Shown in pieces: positions 11,182-22,309 of a DNA stretch of 64,000 nucleotides. The position numbers and the translations under genes are program-made. Under the pieces are notes generated by a model. The model ran no database searches. It saw only the letters and a list, made by a program, of their open reading frames with translations, and was not told the origin of the DNA. The stretch is from Branchinecta lynchi (lineage: Eukaryota; Arthropoda; Branchiopoda; Anostraca; Branchinectidae). Each line of letters opens with the position of its first letter. Positions within the stretch are counted from its first letter, which is position 1. Where the stretch lies: assembly GCA_023053575.1 (NCBI GenBank), contig JAKZAP010000020.1, positions 15,123,998-15,187,997 of the forward strand. Direction: 5' to 3'.

Positions 11182-11985
11182 TTTTTGGGATCCCAAAACG
11201 TAAGTGGAGGGATACGTATGACATCGCAAAAGTTGTCCGTCCGTCCGTATCTGTCCGTTTGTCCGTCTGTGCGCGCTATAAATCTCGAAGGGAATAAGAT
11301 ATTTCGATGATACTTGGTGTGAGTATTCATTGGGTCAAGGGTAAGGTCAAGTTCGTAGATGGGCTCTGTAGCCCTACATTTAGGGGGGGGGGGGGCAAAT
11401 TAAGGGACAAACAAAATATTTTTTAAGAGCTAATGTGATAGTCGATTATGGTGTAAGAAGGCATGCTGAGAACGATAGTCAAAACCATTTTCTCGCCGGA
11501 CAAGTAGTTCGTCCGCAATCCGGCAAAACCGGAAATTTGGTTAAAAGTAAAAGTTTTATTTGAAGTTGATGGAATGGTCGGTTTTGGGGTAAGAAGACAT
11601 GCTGAACACGATGGTGAAAACCATTTTCTTGCCAGACAACCAGTTCTCCCGGAATCCGGATGTAACCGGAAAATATGTTAAAAGTAAAAGTTTGATTAGA
11701 TGACAGATTGAGGGGACATAGGATGCTTGTGATTGTAAAATGTGGAGTACAGGAGGGGTATCCAACCTCAGACAAGAATTTAGTTTTCCTTCAGTCTTTC
11801 CTTTAGAATAATCTATCTGGATTGAAAAAGAACCAACTATAATTAGTCCGGAATCTGGATGTAACCGGATTTTTTTTTTTTTGTCAAACTTTTACTCAAA
11901 GTTGATTAGATGTTTTTTTTTTATAGGGATTTGTCGCTGGATTTGTTTCTGATTTTTTTTTTTTTTGCTGAACTAGTAGTTTGCT
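11182..11985 (+). mobile_element. GGATCC-type element, copy G1 (right end lost)
   Basis: Starts TTTTTGGGATCCCAAAACG, then GGAGGGATACGTATGACATC, a GTCCGTCCGT-rich stretch, CTGTAGCCCTACATTTAGGGGG, then about 118-bp internal units each with GCCGGACAAGTAGTTCG, AATCCGGC and GTTGATTAGATG. The usual right end (CAATTGTCTGGATC and a second GGGATCCC) is missing. Six copies occur in the window. Confidence 0.8.
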
Positions 11986-12089
11986 AACACGGAAGGGAAC
12001 TGGAAAAACAAACACTCACTAATACAAACAAAACACAAACCAACAAACAATAAATACGAAACGAACATAAATCAAGTGCAGTTAAAATG

Positions 12090-12465
12090 TTTAGTGAAAT
12101 ACGGAACGAATAAATTTAGGAATCTTTCTGAAGATTTCGTAGGCAAGGGAAGGCGTAGGCGTAGGGTAGGGAAGGGGTTTCGTAGGCTTAGGGTAGGGAA
12201 CAAGCTTGGCTTTCGGGTCGTTCTTGCTTCGCTTGTTAGGTCCATGAGAGGGTCCAAAGAAGCCCGGAAGGATGGTCATTTGGTTTCGAGAATTCAAAAT
12301 TTGGTGGTGGCCAAAACGCATGAGAAGATTATGTCTTCTTTCAGACTGTTTTCGATGTCGAGGATCTGAAGGCTTTCTTTGTAGGATGTGTAATTGTGGC
12401 CAAGTATTATTCTGCAGGCTTTCTTTTGACCAACCCCATATTTCAGTAATAGAAGAAAGTTAAAA
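12090..12465 (-). pseudogene. LINE ORF2 C-terminal remnant
   Basis: The minus strand reads QKKACRIILGHNYTSYKESL and then LDIENSLKEDIIF, matching the conserved end of many non-LTR ORF2 proteins (QKRA-RIILG-YTSYE-L-L-LE-LKERR). After a frameshift the C-terminal tail (IFRKIPKFIRSVFH) is still visible at about 12091-12140. The copy is 5'-truncated near 12465, and its A/T-rich 3' UTR runs down to about 11985. Confidence 0.7.
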
Positions 12466-12687
12466 AAAAATAAAGTAAAAAGACAAGTACAGAGTTTATT
12501 AAGCAATAAATAGTAAAATAAAAAGTTGTTATAGTAGTTCTTCTTAAACATATAAAAATACCAGTTGCAACAAGCGATTGGAGCTACTACCTGTCACCAA
12601 ATGAGGTTTTTCAGAAATCGTCTATTTTTTCAGCTGGTGAAACCGCTATACATTTGCCGATTTTAACTATTTTTTTATTTTTTTTAC

Positions 12688-12736
12688 CGAGTAGCCAACA
12701 ACATGCGGGGCATCCCCTCCATACGTGACGTCTATG
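12688..12736. other. Ambiguous mini-exon, either strand
   Basis: Minus strand: acceptor (agctatttttctgcaag), 16 codons reading IDVTYGGDAPHVVGYS, donor GTAAAA. Plus strand: long T tract plus TAG acceptor, then an open frame (NNMRGIPSIRDVYACRK) to a stop at about 12766. Both fit, so neither is called. On the minus strand it starts in phase 2, so it would not directly follow the exon at 19422-19573. Confidence 0.2.
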
Positions 12737-13284
12737 CTTGCAGAAAAATAGCTTTAACAGGCTTCAAAGTATGACAAGCACTAAATAACAAACTTCAGAA
12801 TATTAGAACAATAAGTTGGCAATGTGTCTCAGGATCTTAATCGAAAATGTCGAGGGATGATACTAGCCTAAACGCGTAACTTCCGTAGTTGATATTACGT
12901 ATTAAATCAGAGACTACAGACTACTAACATTAGAAACACGACAGCTATTTCCAAAGTTTGCAATTTCAAGTCGAGAGCCTTCGTCATAATCAAGGCATTT
13001 GATAATCCGCTTAGACCCCTGAGCATATACCGAGAGAGGCGCGGAAAATGCTCCAGTGAAATAATTAACGGAAAATATTTCAAACCTGGGCCGCTCGACT
13101 TATCATCAACGAAGACCACGTTTTCTTGCTAGCCTCTATTCACAGAACAGCTCATACCGGGCAATATACATCAGACCGCTCCCATTTTTAAAGGAGTTGA
13201 TCAATATAAGGTTGGAAGCCAAGTTGACCATTCATTGCATAATGATTTTCGATTTTTGTTTCTTGGCCAGATAGTTATTGGAAG

Positions 13285-13400
13285 TCCTTCGAGAGGACGG
13301 TTTGCCGGAAGTGCAACCGAAATATCCGAAACTTTATTTGTCCCTCGCACATCATCGTAAAGGGATAATCAAGAAAAAAAACACACAATCTCGTTTTTTC
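13285..13400 (+). repeat. Dispersed repeat family V, copy 2
   Basis: Matches 3560-3720 over GCCGGAA, GAAATATCCGAAA and TCCCTCGCACA. Confidence 0.5.
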
Positions 13401-13489
13401 GATTTTTGTTTGCAAGGAGTTGGTGGGAAGCATTCGACAACTTACAATTTCTATACCACCTCATCCTTGTCACCAGTTTAGTTTAAAGA

Positions 13490-13733
13490 ACCTCTCTTGC
13501 TTATTCTGACTTTCATATTTTCTGATTTAAGGACAATTTATCTAGAGGGTGTGATTTTATCACTTCCTGAAATTTTGAGAAATAGTAACCCTACCGTTAT
13601 TACTCGAGTGGGCGTGTACATAGATAAATCTTTAGAGTTAAGAAGGAGTCTGATTGTTTAAGTTATATTTTTGTTTTTGTTTGTTTGTGTATATGGCCCG
13701 TGGGCTTTTGAAATACACTAATCTATCTATCTA
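13490..13733 (+). mobile_element. Truncated LINE 3' end with (ATCT)n tail
   Basis: A scrap reading GVYIDKSLELRRSLI near 13605 looks like the RT GVYLD region. It is followed by a T-rich UTR, the string ATGGCCCGTGGGCTT and an (ATCT)n tail. The same UTR end with ATGGCCCAAGGGCTT and (ATCT)n is at 14620-14966. Confidence 0.6.
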
Positions 13734-13748
13734 TCATCCTGGCTCCCT

Positions 13749-13946
13749 TCTGGAATAAGAAGCTTCTGATATCCCCACCTTCAAAAATTGTTTCATTTTG
13801 CATCTACGCCTTTTAATTTTTTCGGCCAAGCCGAGTGCTGTCAAACACGCAACGCAAGCTTGCAGCAAGGTTAAGATCCGCCGACAACTCTTTCATACAT
13901 AAGGACATGAGGAACTTCAAGTATTATATTTCATTTTGGAAGACAT
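13749..13946 (+). repeat. Dispersed repeat family E, copy 2
   Basis: AAGCTTCTGATATCCCC through GACAACTCTTTCATAC and TTTCATTTTGGAAGACATG; compare 57701-57903. Confidence 0.65.
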
Positions 13947-14324
13947 GAGTTGCGTTTTTGCTGATACCATGGTATCTGTTACCACGGTCTAAAGCCATTT
14001 TTGCAGTTATCCTGGTATCTGGCCAGTTATCGTGGTATCAGATATTCAGGTACTACGGTCCGACCGTGGTAAATGGCCGTGGTATCTGAAAAGTCATCTC
14101 GCTTTCATCAAATTTTGTCAGATTGGTGAGAAAGAAGTCTAGCACTTAGTGATGTAACTGGATATCTGTTTTTCTTTTGGGATTACTCTGAAAAATGGAA
14201 TTTTGGCAATAGTCGTTTTTGCAGAGCACCGTGTATCAGATACCACGATAACTGCAAAAACGACTAATTGTAGATCCAGTTACCGTGGTAACAGATACCA
14301 TGGCAAAAATCAGCAAAAACACAA
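13947..14324. mobile_element. TACCACGGT-type MITE, copy P1
   Basis: Inverted ends: GTTGCGTTTTTGCTGATACC on the left and its partner CAGCAAAAACACAA on the right. The interior is packed with direct and inverted copies of GTGGTATC and TACCACGG. This copy lacks clear TA flanks. Confidence 0.75.
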
Positions 14325-14619
14325 ATATGGTAGACCATCAGGTCTATTTTCTGTTTTGGACTTATTTTGTTTTGCTCATTTTTTTTTCTCATTTTGTTTT
14401 CTCATTTTTTAACCAAGACTCGTTTAGTTTTAAAATATGTTGCACCCGGACACCGCGTCTGAGAACGAGAAGGCTGAATAGAGTCAACAAGCGCTAACAC
14501 CAAAATCGCTAATTTCACGCGGAAAGTAATGGTATTATCTGACAACGGTATTTCTGAGCCATTTCATCGAGAAGAGATCATTTCTAGTAAGAGATTTGCT
14601 TTAAGATTAATTTAAAGTG

Positions 14620-14966
14620 AAGAATTGTTTAGCCACAGGCCCATATTCGGTCGACTGGGGCCAGTCATACGAAATAATTTGCTGAGAGTGAATGTATCTG
14701 TCCCGCGTGAGAGGTTTTTGAATGGTATAATTATGTCAGTAAAGGAGCTACTCAGTAGCACAAACCCTAGAAGTATATGCAGGGTTGGTGCATTTATGGA
14801 CCATAAATAAGTCAATTAAAAGTATGTGAGGTTAGTTGGAGATTGAAGGGAGTTAATTTTTTATGTTGATTAAAAGTTCGCTCGTATAACGAATGTAAAT
14901 GTACTGTTTTGTGTTTTTTGTTCATGGCCCAAGGGCTTCATTAAACATCTATCTATCTATCTATCT
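14620..14966 (+). mobile_element. Truncated LINE 3' end with (ATCT)n tail
   Basis: Open scrap GRLGPVIRNNLLRV at about 14650, then a UTR ending ATGGCCCAAGGGCTT and (ATCT)n. Same family as 13490-13733. Confidence 0.55.
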
Positions 14967-14989
14967 GTATATGGGTTCGAAACTGGTTG

Positions 14990-15319
14990 GAATTCCCAGT
15001 GAAAGCTTCCGTACTTTCTCGGGAAAAATTTACCCTCCGAAACCACATAAGAAAATTGGCTAGTGTTCATTCGTCAATAGGGTAACCGAACCGTGGAACA
15101 GTTTGCCAGCAGAAGTTGTTGATTCAGGAGTATCCAAACGTTTAAGCGTGGTATAGTCGACACCCCATTTTACTCAGTTGCTTTTGTAGTCTGAGATTTT
15201 GTTTACATCTGTAGTATCTCAGTTTTTGTGTGTGAAGTATATGTAATCCGTTTGTACTTTTGTAAGTAATGACGACAAGCTAAAAGCTTAACGCTAAATG
15301 TAATAATAAATAAATAAAT
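14990..15319 (+). pseudogene. LINE ORF2 C-terminus plus 3' UTR
   Basis: Reads VNRVTEPWNSLPAEVVDS, the classical W-N-S-L-P tail of non-LTR ORF2, then a stop at 15154-15156, a short UTR and a (TAAA)n-like tail. An upstream in-frame stop shows decay. Confidence 0.75.
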
Positions 15320-15500
15320 ACTGAATTGTAAACATACACCAATTAACTGTAAAATCGCAGAAATATTTGTACATTTCAATTACGCAAATATTAATATTTA
15401 TCTTTATCGGCATGCACCGGCTCAGCTGTGAGTTGACACCCGTCTAGTCGATGCGAATTCGAGAGGACAAGAGCGTAGCAGCCGTGTGACGTCACAATAG

Positions 15501-16024
15501 TTGTGTTTTTTTCCGATACCCTGGTATCTGTTGCCACGGTAAGTGTCGTTTTTGTAGTTACCGTGGTATCTGATTTACAGTTGCTCTACAAAAACGACAG
15601 TTGCCGAAATTGCGTTTTTCGAAGTCATCCCAAAAGAAAAACTGATACTAAGTGATCACTAAGTGCCAAACTTCTTTCCCAACAAATGAAAGTGAGGTGA
15701 CTTTTTCAGATACCACGATCGATACCACGGTCGGACCGTGGTATCTGAATATCAGATACCAAGACACCCAGAAACCAAGATAACTGCGAAAATTGCCGAA
15801 ATTGCGCTTTTCGAAGTCATCTCAAAAGAAAAGCTGATATTGAGTAACATCACTAAGTGCCAAACTTCTTTCCCACCAATTTGACAAAAATTTACGAAAG
15901 TGAGATGACTTTTTTAGATACCACGATCAGTAACCACGGTTGTAGCGTGTCAGATACCACGATAACTGCAAAAACACTTTTTGATCGTGGTATCAGATAC
16001 CATGGTATCTGCAAAAAGGCAACT
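15501..16024. mobile_element. TACCACGGT-type MITE, copy P2
   Basis: Ends GTTGTGTTTTTTTCCGATACC and CAAAAAGGCAAC, flanked on both sides by TA. The interior carries two tandem copies of a block with CCAAACTTCTTTCCCA and AGATACCACGATC, making it longer than P1 and P3. Confidence 0.78.
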
Positions 16025-16079
16025 AGTGGTAGCACTAGAGGTAACCATACCCTACGGTCTGTTTACTCTCGACTTTTCT

Positions 16080-16260
16080 TCTCCAGGGCACTGCAATGAG
16101 CGGTTTGTAGATGTAGCGAATTGTGATGCTCCGCGCAGCCCTACCTCCGCTCGTTTGCATCGGTAATTGACCATATATTATATGACTCAGCTAGGTTGTA
16201 CAGAGATCGGGAGGCGTAGGTTCTTCTTTTTATTTATTCTTGATGCCACGGAGATAACAA
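16080..16260 (+). repeat. Family K fragment
   Basis: Shares CCGCTCGTTTGCATCGG and GGCGTAGGTTCTTC...TTCTTGATGCC with the K element at 30125-30517. A further minus-strand scrap lies at about 16800-16860. Confidence 0.55.
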
Positions 16261-16587
16261 AGCAACGGCTGTCTGGGGACCAACCAACAACAATTATGTC
16301 CTAAGTAAAGTAGAAGTGCTCCCATGACAGTCGGTCATACCCACTACGCAGTGTTTCGTTAATTTTTTCTTTTCCGACACATCTCTAACCAAGGAAGATA
16401 AAGGCTCCACCTAGCTGCAAGAAAATTATTTTTTCAATTGCGACTCAAAACAATTATATCATTCAAAATAGCCTCGAATATTTGGTATCGGTACTTTTTG
16501 TTTCTACGACCAAACTGTTCTTGTCCTGTGTCAAAATTCCACTGTTTTTTTCTGTACGCATGTGACAGACACGTTTTTTTTTCATCG

Positions 16588-16710
16588 CTATTTGTATAAA
16601 CCTGATGAAAAATGTATCTCAAAATAGTAGTATGAAGTTGTACGAAAAAGTAGCATGGTACGAACTGATGCTACTACATACTTCTATGTCAAGGATACCG
16701 TACTACTGCA
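16588..16710 (+). repeat. Partial CCGATGAAAAAT-type MITE
   Basis: TGATGAAAAATGTATCTC, AAAATAGTAGTATGAAG and TACGAAAAAGTAGCATG match one arm of the full element at 33972-34274 in inverted sense. Confidence 0.6.
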
Positions 16711-16878
16711 TCCTACCAAGAACAACTAACGAGGTAGAACTGCTGTCTCTCTATCTCTGTCATACAAACATGCTGACTCGAGCAAAATACGACCGATTCC
16801 CAATGCAAACGAGCGGAGGTGGAGCTTACCCGGGACATTAAAAGTCGTTACCTCTACAGAGAAGGTGTAACGCAGTAA

Positions 16879-17094
16879 ACCACCGAGGAAGAACAATCGA
16901 ATGGAGGCGGAAGTGATAAGCCTGTTCACACTGGACTGGACACGGAAACAGCGGTTGCCGGCTCATTGATTCAGACAAGCTTTCTGGGGTTGACAAGAAA
17001 ATTCAGAAGCAATTTATATATATCCAAACATAACGAAACTGGCATTCGATACAAAGCAGATATTACGAATGTGTCAAACCCTCTGGTAATTTAG
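16879..17094 (+). other. Unassigned 71-codon open frame without a start
   Basis: Between stops, the plus strand reads a soluble-looking peptide beginning TTEEEQSNGGGSDKPVH and ending ITNVSNPLVI. No acceptor with a pyrimidine tract precedes it; a GTAATT donor-like site follows. Other frames are stopped. It could be a decayed exon or chance. Confidence 0.2.
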
Positions 17095-17783
17095 TTAAAA
17101 GTAAGACAAACTGTATATGGTAGCATAAATTGTATCTTTTCGGGGTCAAGTCAACTAAATAGTGTCAACATCCAGAACAAGAAGAGATAAATTTCGTTCC
17201 AGATATTTGCTCTCATCTGAGAATATCAGATGAAAACAAGCACATTCTCTAAAAGAAAAGCCGTGTTTCAAATAGGCTGAGTGGAAATGAACAATATTAC
17301 GCAGATGGAACATTCTACAAAAGGCTTCTGCTGTGACAAACCAACCAGAAACTATTTTGAATTAAATTTAAAAAAGTAAGACTCCTATCTGGGTCCTAGA
17401 CAAACTAGAACCCCCATGGCAGGGCCTCATTACGAAAACTAAAGACTTTATTTGATGGGAAAATACGCCGTTGTCATGGAATTATTCGTAAGTAGTGAAC
17501 TAAAAGACAAAAGTGCACTTCAGTCTGGGATCGACCAGGTTGAGGTGAACTTTCGTCTTTCAGTTCACTACTGAATTGAAACCGAAATCACTAAATCGAA
17601 ATGTATACAATTATTTTTCTAGGAAATAAAGAAGAAAAAACACAAAATACACACTCGCCTACTGGTATTATTTTAGCTATTCCCTGCTGTTCTACCTTCT
17701 CGGTAATTTCAGTAACCCTCGCAAGCCTTGATTACGTTACCCTTAGTTTACACTCGTCTGACAAAGTTAAAACTGCAGATATT

Positions 17784-18147
17784 AGTTGCGTTTTTGCTGA
17801 TACCATGGTATCTGATACCACGGTCCAAAGTCGTTTTTGCAGTTATCGTGGTATCTGATACCACGGTCAAAAGGCGTTTTTTCAGTTATCGTGGTATCTG
17901 TCCAGTTATCGTGGTATCAGATATTCAGATACTACGGTCCGACCGTGGTAAGTGGTCGTGGTATCTGAGAAGTCATCTCACTTTCATCAAAATTTGTCCG
18001 ATTGATGAGAAAGAAGTTTAGCACTTTTTCGGCAATAGTCGTTTTTGCAGAGCACCGTGTATCAGTACCACGATAACTGCAAAAACGACTAATTGCAGAT
18101 CCAGTTACCGTGGTAACAGATACCACGGTATCAGCAAAAACACAACT
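17784..18147. mobile_element. TACCACGGT-type MITE, copy P3
   Basis: GTTGCGTTTTTGCTGATACC on the left, CAGCAAAAACACAAC on the right, TA on both flanks, about 364 bp. Its interior contains at least eight GTGGTATC/GATACCAC motifs. Confidence 0.82.
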
Positions 18148-18210
18148 ATTGAAACTCAATGGGTCCAAGACCTTAGTGAGTGTGCTTCAGATCCCGGTTT
18201 TTCATTGTAG

Positions 18211-18343
18211 GCCTATGGTTCTTCCCAGAGACATAAACAGGAATGTCACAATGAATTTAAATGTCCATATTGATGGTGATGGTATAACAAAAGCGATTAT
18301 GAACGACCATCGTCAAGTTCGGTTTTATTTTTCGCATAACTAA
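18211..18343 (+). CDS. Candidate terminal exon, unrecognised
   Basis: A good acceptor (cagatcccggtttttcattgtag) is followed by one base and 43 codons to TAA, reading PMVLPRDINRNVTMNLNVHI and onward to FYFSHN. The reverse strand is stopped. No family match is known to me. It lies just downstream of MITE P3 and on the opposite strand to the main gene, which lowers confidence. Confidence 0.35.
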
Positions 18344-18460
18344 TCAGAAGCCCAGCGTCTATTCAAACAAAATCAACGCTGTTTCCTTCCCGTGTGAACA
18401 GGCCAGACTATCCGCCTCGCTAGTGGCTACGTTGTTTTCTTCGCAAATGACTCATGGTGG

Positions 18461-18661
18461 GTTTACACACTGCGTAAAATCCGAGCGTATTTTGAAATCC
18501 GAGCGTATTTTACGCACGTTTTGAGCTTGAAAAGATTTCTAGTAATACGGACGTAAATAGAGAAATCGGTCCGTTTTGTATTCAAAAACGTTCGTATTGC
18601 TAGAAATCTTTTCAAGCTCAAAACGTGCGTAAAATACGCTCGGATTTACGCAGTGTGTAAA
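18461..18661. mobile_element. Hairpin MITE with about 75-bp inverted arms
   Basis: Ends TTTACACACTGCGTAAA and TTTACGCAGTGTGTAAA, with arms continuing through CCGAGCGTATTTTACGCACG and TTGAGCTTGAAAAGATTTC. The left arm contains an extra direct copy of ATCCGAGCGTATTTT. TGG on both sides may be a 3-bp target duplication. Confidence 0.8.
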
Positions 18662-18785
18662 TGGACCATCAAGTGTGTAACGGCGGAGACCAACGAGTAT
18701 ACACGAGAGACCAAGAAAGCTCCGTATTGGCTCCGAGACCATCGTTCCTCTTATTGGTTCTTGTTCCTACTGCAATTGCTAACAG

Positions 18786-18879
18786 CATGCAACTATTATT
18801 AAAACTGGACGCTACCATAACAGGACAGGAAGCTACTGGATACTACTGCTTACGACTGGCCCAGTCTGAGTCAAGTTAA
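18786..18879 (+). CDS. Candidate terminal exon, unrecognised
   Basis: Acceptor with a long T/C-rich lead, a TTGCTAAC branch-point-like site and CAG, then one base and 30 codons to TAA: MQLLLKLDATITGQ, TGYYCLRLAQSESS. TGYYC recalls the end of an Ig V domain, but on this length that may be coincidence. No partner exon is known. Confidence 0.3.
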
Positions 18880-19421
18880 ATACAATATTCCATATCACTA
18901 TATGCAACGTTTTCGTGCAACTATGATACACCTACGCAGGGTACAAAGCAAATCCGCTGTTTTTCTTCTTTATAAGTACGTAATAAATAAATAATTACCA
19001 TTATCACAATTTGTACACAAAGTGTTTAGAATCTGTCAAAATTGTTTGGTACGATGCTTCGTTTAACGTTGCGCTCGTACATTTTATTTATTTTGTTGCT
19101 ATGCGACTTTTTCACTTCTTTATAAGCGGAGAGTAACTAATTATTATTCTATCAAGGTTAGCGGTAAAAGTCTCTTCAAAGTGCACCAAAGTTGTTCGGT
19201 ATAAAATATCATTTAACGTTTACCGGACAAAAAAGTACAAAAAGACAGCGTATTTTTGTATGTTTTTTTTTTTTTTTTTTTTGGGGGGGGGGGGGTCAAC
19301 CCCTACCCCCCCCTGGATACGGCCTTGGCCTTTACATTTAATAGTTTTCGAAGACCTCCGACACTGAGATAAGAGCGTACCGAGGGGGGGGGGGGGGCTA
19401 AGCAAAAATCGGTATGCTTAC

Positions 19422-19573
19422 ATCGTCTGGGCTCTCCACTGTTCCCATTAGAAACTGCATTCTCGCCACCACGTTCCTTAGAATAGAAAGCCCTGTGAAG
19501 GGACGTAGCAGATTCTCATCGGTTTGACTGTAGCCCAGGAACAGATAAACACCAGGGGCAAGGTTGTACGTGT
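19422..19573 (-). CDS. Main extracellular gene, exon 5 of those found (GVYLFLGYS segment)
   Basis: Minus-strand acceptor (ctatagctctttccttattccag) and donor GAT followed by GTAAGC bound 152 bases: two bases finishing a codon, then exactly 50 codons, ending in phase 0. The split codon with the last G of the exon at 29741-29945 becomes GAC. The peptide starts TYNLAPGVYLFLGYS, continues DENLLRPFTGLSILRNVV and ends GTVESPDD: a hydrophobic beta-like segment followed by a helix. It follows the cysteine-rich module directly in the protein. I associate this CxCxSG plus GVYLFLGYS combination with a conserved animal extracellular family, perhaps GDNF-receptor-like proteins, but cannot confirm the name. 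The next exon should start in phase 0; I did not find it. Confidence 0.85.
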
Positions 19574-19639
19574 CTGGAATAAGGAAAGAGCTATAGACAT
19601 AGAAGTAAAGAGGAGTAGGAGCGGTCCCGGAAAGTGTCA

Positions 19640-19890
19640 GGCGATAAGGTTTGAATACTTTTACCTCTGTTTCTTTTCTTTCTTTCTTTTTGTGCTCTGT
19701 TCTTTCCTTTTTTTCTATTTTTAGTTATTTATTATGTAGTTTGTTGGTGTGTTTAGAAAATGGTTAACCTTTATTACTGCATGCCATCAAAAACGTAGGT
19801 TTTTCCATTAGTGCAGTAGATGTGAATAGTAAAGAGTTAAATTGTGTTTATTAATACAATAAGTATGCTATCCTAAGTATCCAGCAAATT
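19640..19890 (+). mobile_element. LINE 3' end (family T)
   Basis: T-rich UTR, TTTGTTGGTGTGTTTAG, GGTTAACC, TTTTTCCATTAGTGCAGTAG and a tail of AAGTAT-type repeats. The same end lies inverted at 45440-45610. Confidence 0.65.
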
Positions 19891-20218
19891 GCCAAAGAAA
19901 AAACAAAATGTACCAACCAGTTATTTATTATGTTTCGTCAATGTGGAATGGGATCTAATACAGAGACACTAAATATTAGATCAGCTTTCTTCAAGTACCT
20001 GGAGTTTCTCCTCCGACTGCCTCTTTACATCAGAAATACATACCTGGAGAATGAGTATAAATTATGCAATATTAAGCGGTCTTTCTGAATGTATATGTAC
20101 GTATGTGATCTACTGTGCCGTTTGCTGTATGTTCGAATTTTCGTGTTTTGTATATATGTTAATTTGAAGTTTTCTTATTAGTTTTTTTTTTATTTTATTT
20201 TCTCGTTGTTTATGTACT

Positions 20219-21690
20219 CCGCGAGCAAATCTTGCTCAAGGAATCTACCGGAACTTGTCTCAGGGAGTTTACTGGAGACTGGATCGGGGGATCTACCGGA
20301 CTTTGCACGACGGAATATACTAGAATTTTGGAATCTAGCGGAATTTTGCTCAGGGAGTCTTGCGGAATTTTGCTCAGGGAGTCTTCCGGAATTTTGCTCA
20401 GTGAATTCACTGGAACTTTGCTCAGGGAACCTACCGGAATGTTGCTCAGGGAACCTACCGGAATTTTGCTTAGGGAATCTACCGAAATCTTGCTCAAGGA
20501 ATCTACCGGAACTTGTCTCAGGGAATTTACTGGAGCCTGCATCGAGGGGTCTACCGGACTTTGCCACACCGAATCTACTAGAATTGTGGAATCTACCGGA
20601 ATTTTGCTCAGGGAACATACAGGAATTATGCTCAGGGCATCTATCGAAATCTAGCACAAGGAATCCGCCGGAACTTGTCTCAGGGAATTGGCTGGAGGCT
20701 GGATCAGGGGCTACCAGATTTTGACCCACGGAATCTACTAGAATTTTGGAATCTACTGAAATTCTGCTCAGGGAATCTACCAGAATTTTACTCAGAGAAT
20801 CTATCAGAATTGCTCAGGGAATCTCTAAATTTTGCTCAGAGAATCTACCTTAGTCTTTCTCAAGGAATTTATCGGAACTTGTCTCGGGGAACTTACTAGA
20901 GGCTGGATAAGGGAATCTACCGGAATTTATTAGGAATCTACCGGATTTTTTATGAAGTCTACCGGATTATTGCTAAGGTCATCTACTGAAATCTTGCACA
21001 AGGAATCTACCGGAACTTGTGTCAGGAATTGACTGGAGGCTGGATCAGGGGCTACTGGGTTTTGACCGACGGAGTCTACTAGAATTTTTGAAATCTACCG
21101 AAATTTTGCTCAGGGAATCTACCGAAGTCTTTCTCAAGGAATTTATCGGAACTTGTCTCGGGGAACTTACTAGAGGCTGGATAAGGGAATCTACCGGAAT
21201 TTTGCTCAGGGAATGTACCGGAATTTTGCTCAGGGAATCTACCGGAATTTTGCTCAGGGAATGTACCGGAATTTTGCTCAGGGAATCTACAGGAATTATG
21301 CTAAGGGCATCTACCGAAATATTGCACAAGGAATCTACCGGGACTTGTCTCAGGAATTGACTGGAGGCTGGATCAGGGGAAACCGGATTTTGACCCACGA
21401 AGTCTACTAGAATTTTGAAATCTAACAAAATTTTGCTCAGGGAATCTACCAGAATTTTGCTCAGAGATTTTATCAGAATTGCTCAGAGAATCTCCTGGAA
21501 TTTTGCTCAGGAAATCTACCGAAATTTTGCTCAGTCTTTCTCAAGGAATCTACCGAAGTCTTTCTAAAGGAATTTATCGGTACTTGTCTCGGGAAACTTA
21601 ATAGAGGCTGGATAGGAGAGTCTACCGGACGTTGCTCCACGGAATCAGTCTGGCTCAGGGAATTTACCGGAATTTTGTTGGTTACCGGAT
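20219..21690. repeat. 24-bp minisatellite with higher-order structure
   Basis: About sixty units of GGAATCTACCGGAATTTTGC plus TCAG, most 24 bp long. A variant block (GGAACTTGTCTCAGGGAATT, ACTGGAGGCTGGATC, TTTGACCCACGG) returns at about 20251, 20509, 20671, 20871, 21013, 21149, 21343 and 21591, giving a higher-order pattern. Because 24 is a multiple of three and the unit has few stops, several frames stay open on both strands (GIYRNFAQ, ESTGILLR, NLPEFCSG; reverse LSKIPVDS). These are not called as genes. Confidence 0.92.
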
Positions 21691-21953
21691 AAGTATAGAC
21701 TCACAGCTTACCAGGATGACCCCGGCACACAACTTACCAGAGTGATTCTTGCAGACAGACAACATAGCGTACCGGAACATTCATCGTGTGATTCCGGTAA
21801 TCTCCTAAGTTTCTGTAGCTTTCAAGAATTAGGCAACCTACTGAAATCCATCATTTCCAACTACAAATACTGTTCCATGAATAGTTTCATGGTACCGTCT
21901 ACTCAAGTTTTGACAGCTTTCTCGACTCCTCACCGGTGACAAGCCGATAAGAG

Positions 21954-22121
21954 TTCAAAGACGAGTTAGCCTTGTTCCGACATGATCTCAAAAGTCGCCA
22001 GGACGAGAAGAAAATATTTGAAGTTTTTCGTGAATTGAAAGATGTCTTCACAAGTATGGAAAGCTTTCAACCTGGCCGAGACAATCCCTGTTACCTCAGC
22101 AAAAGGTTAAAGATGTTTTAG
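21954..22121 (+). CDS. Candidate exon, coiled-coil-like, unrecognised
   Basis: Open for 55 codons and strongly helical: FKDELALFRHDLKSRQDEKK, then FEVFRELKDVFTSMESF. A TAA lies just upstream, with GATAAGAG as a poor acceptor, and AAAAG followed by GTTAAA is a possible donor. Residue use is protein-like and the minus strand is not better. It may be a decayed exon or transposon scrap. Confidence 0.3.
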   Translation, partial: FKDELALFRHDLKSRQDEKKIFEVFRELKDVFTSMESFQPGRDNPCYLSKRLKMF

Positions 22122-22309
22122 CAAGATGAGTGTTGGTTAAGGCCACTTTGAGTTCAAAATTGCCTGACCAGCATCTGTAACCAATGGCATTTGAAACTGA
22201 TCTAGTTGACGAATGTGAAATTGGATGTGTTGTGAACAAATGGAAAACGTCATGAAAAAAATGTGTAGGGTGGGTTGAAGGTCGAGGACGAGGACCAAGA
22301 AGCTCGTTT

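Noticed and set aside
12076..12369. 97-codon Arg-rich plus frame
   Set aside because: It is antisense to a recognisable LINE ORF2 tail on the minus strand.
20190..20729. 179-codon minus and 172-codon plus frames over the minisatellite
   Set aside because: Both arise from a 24-bp unit without stops; peptides are octamer repeats with no start context or splice signals.
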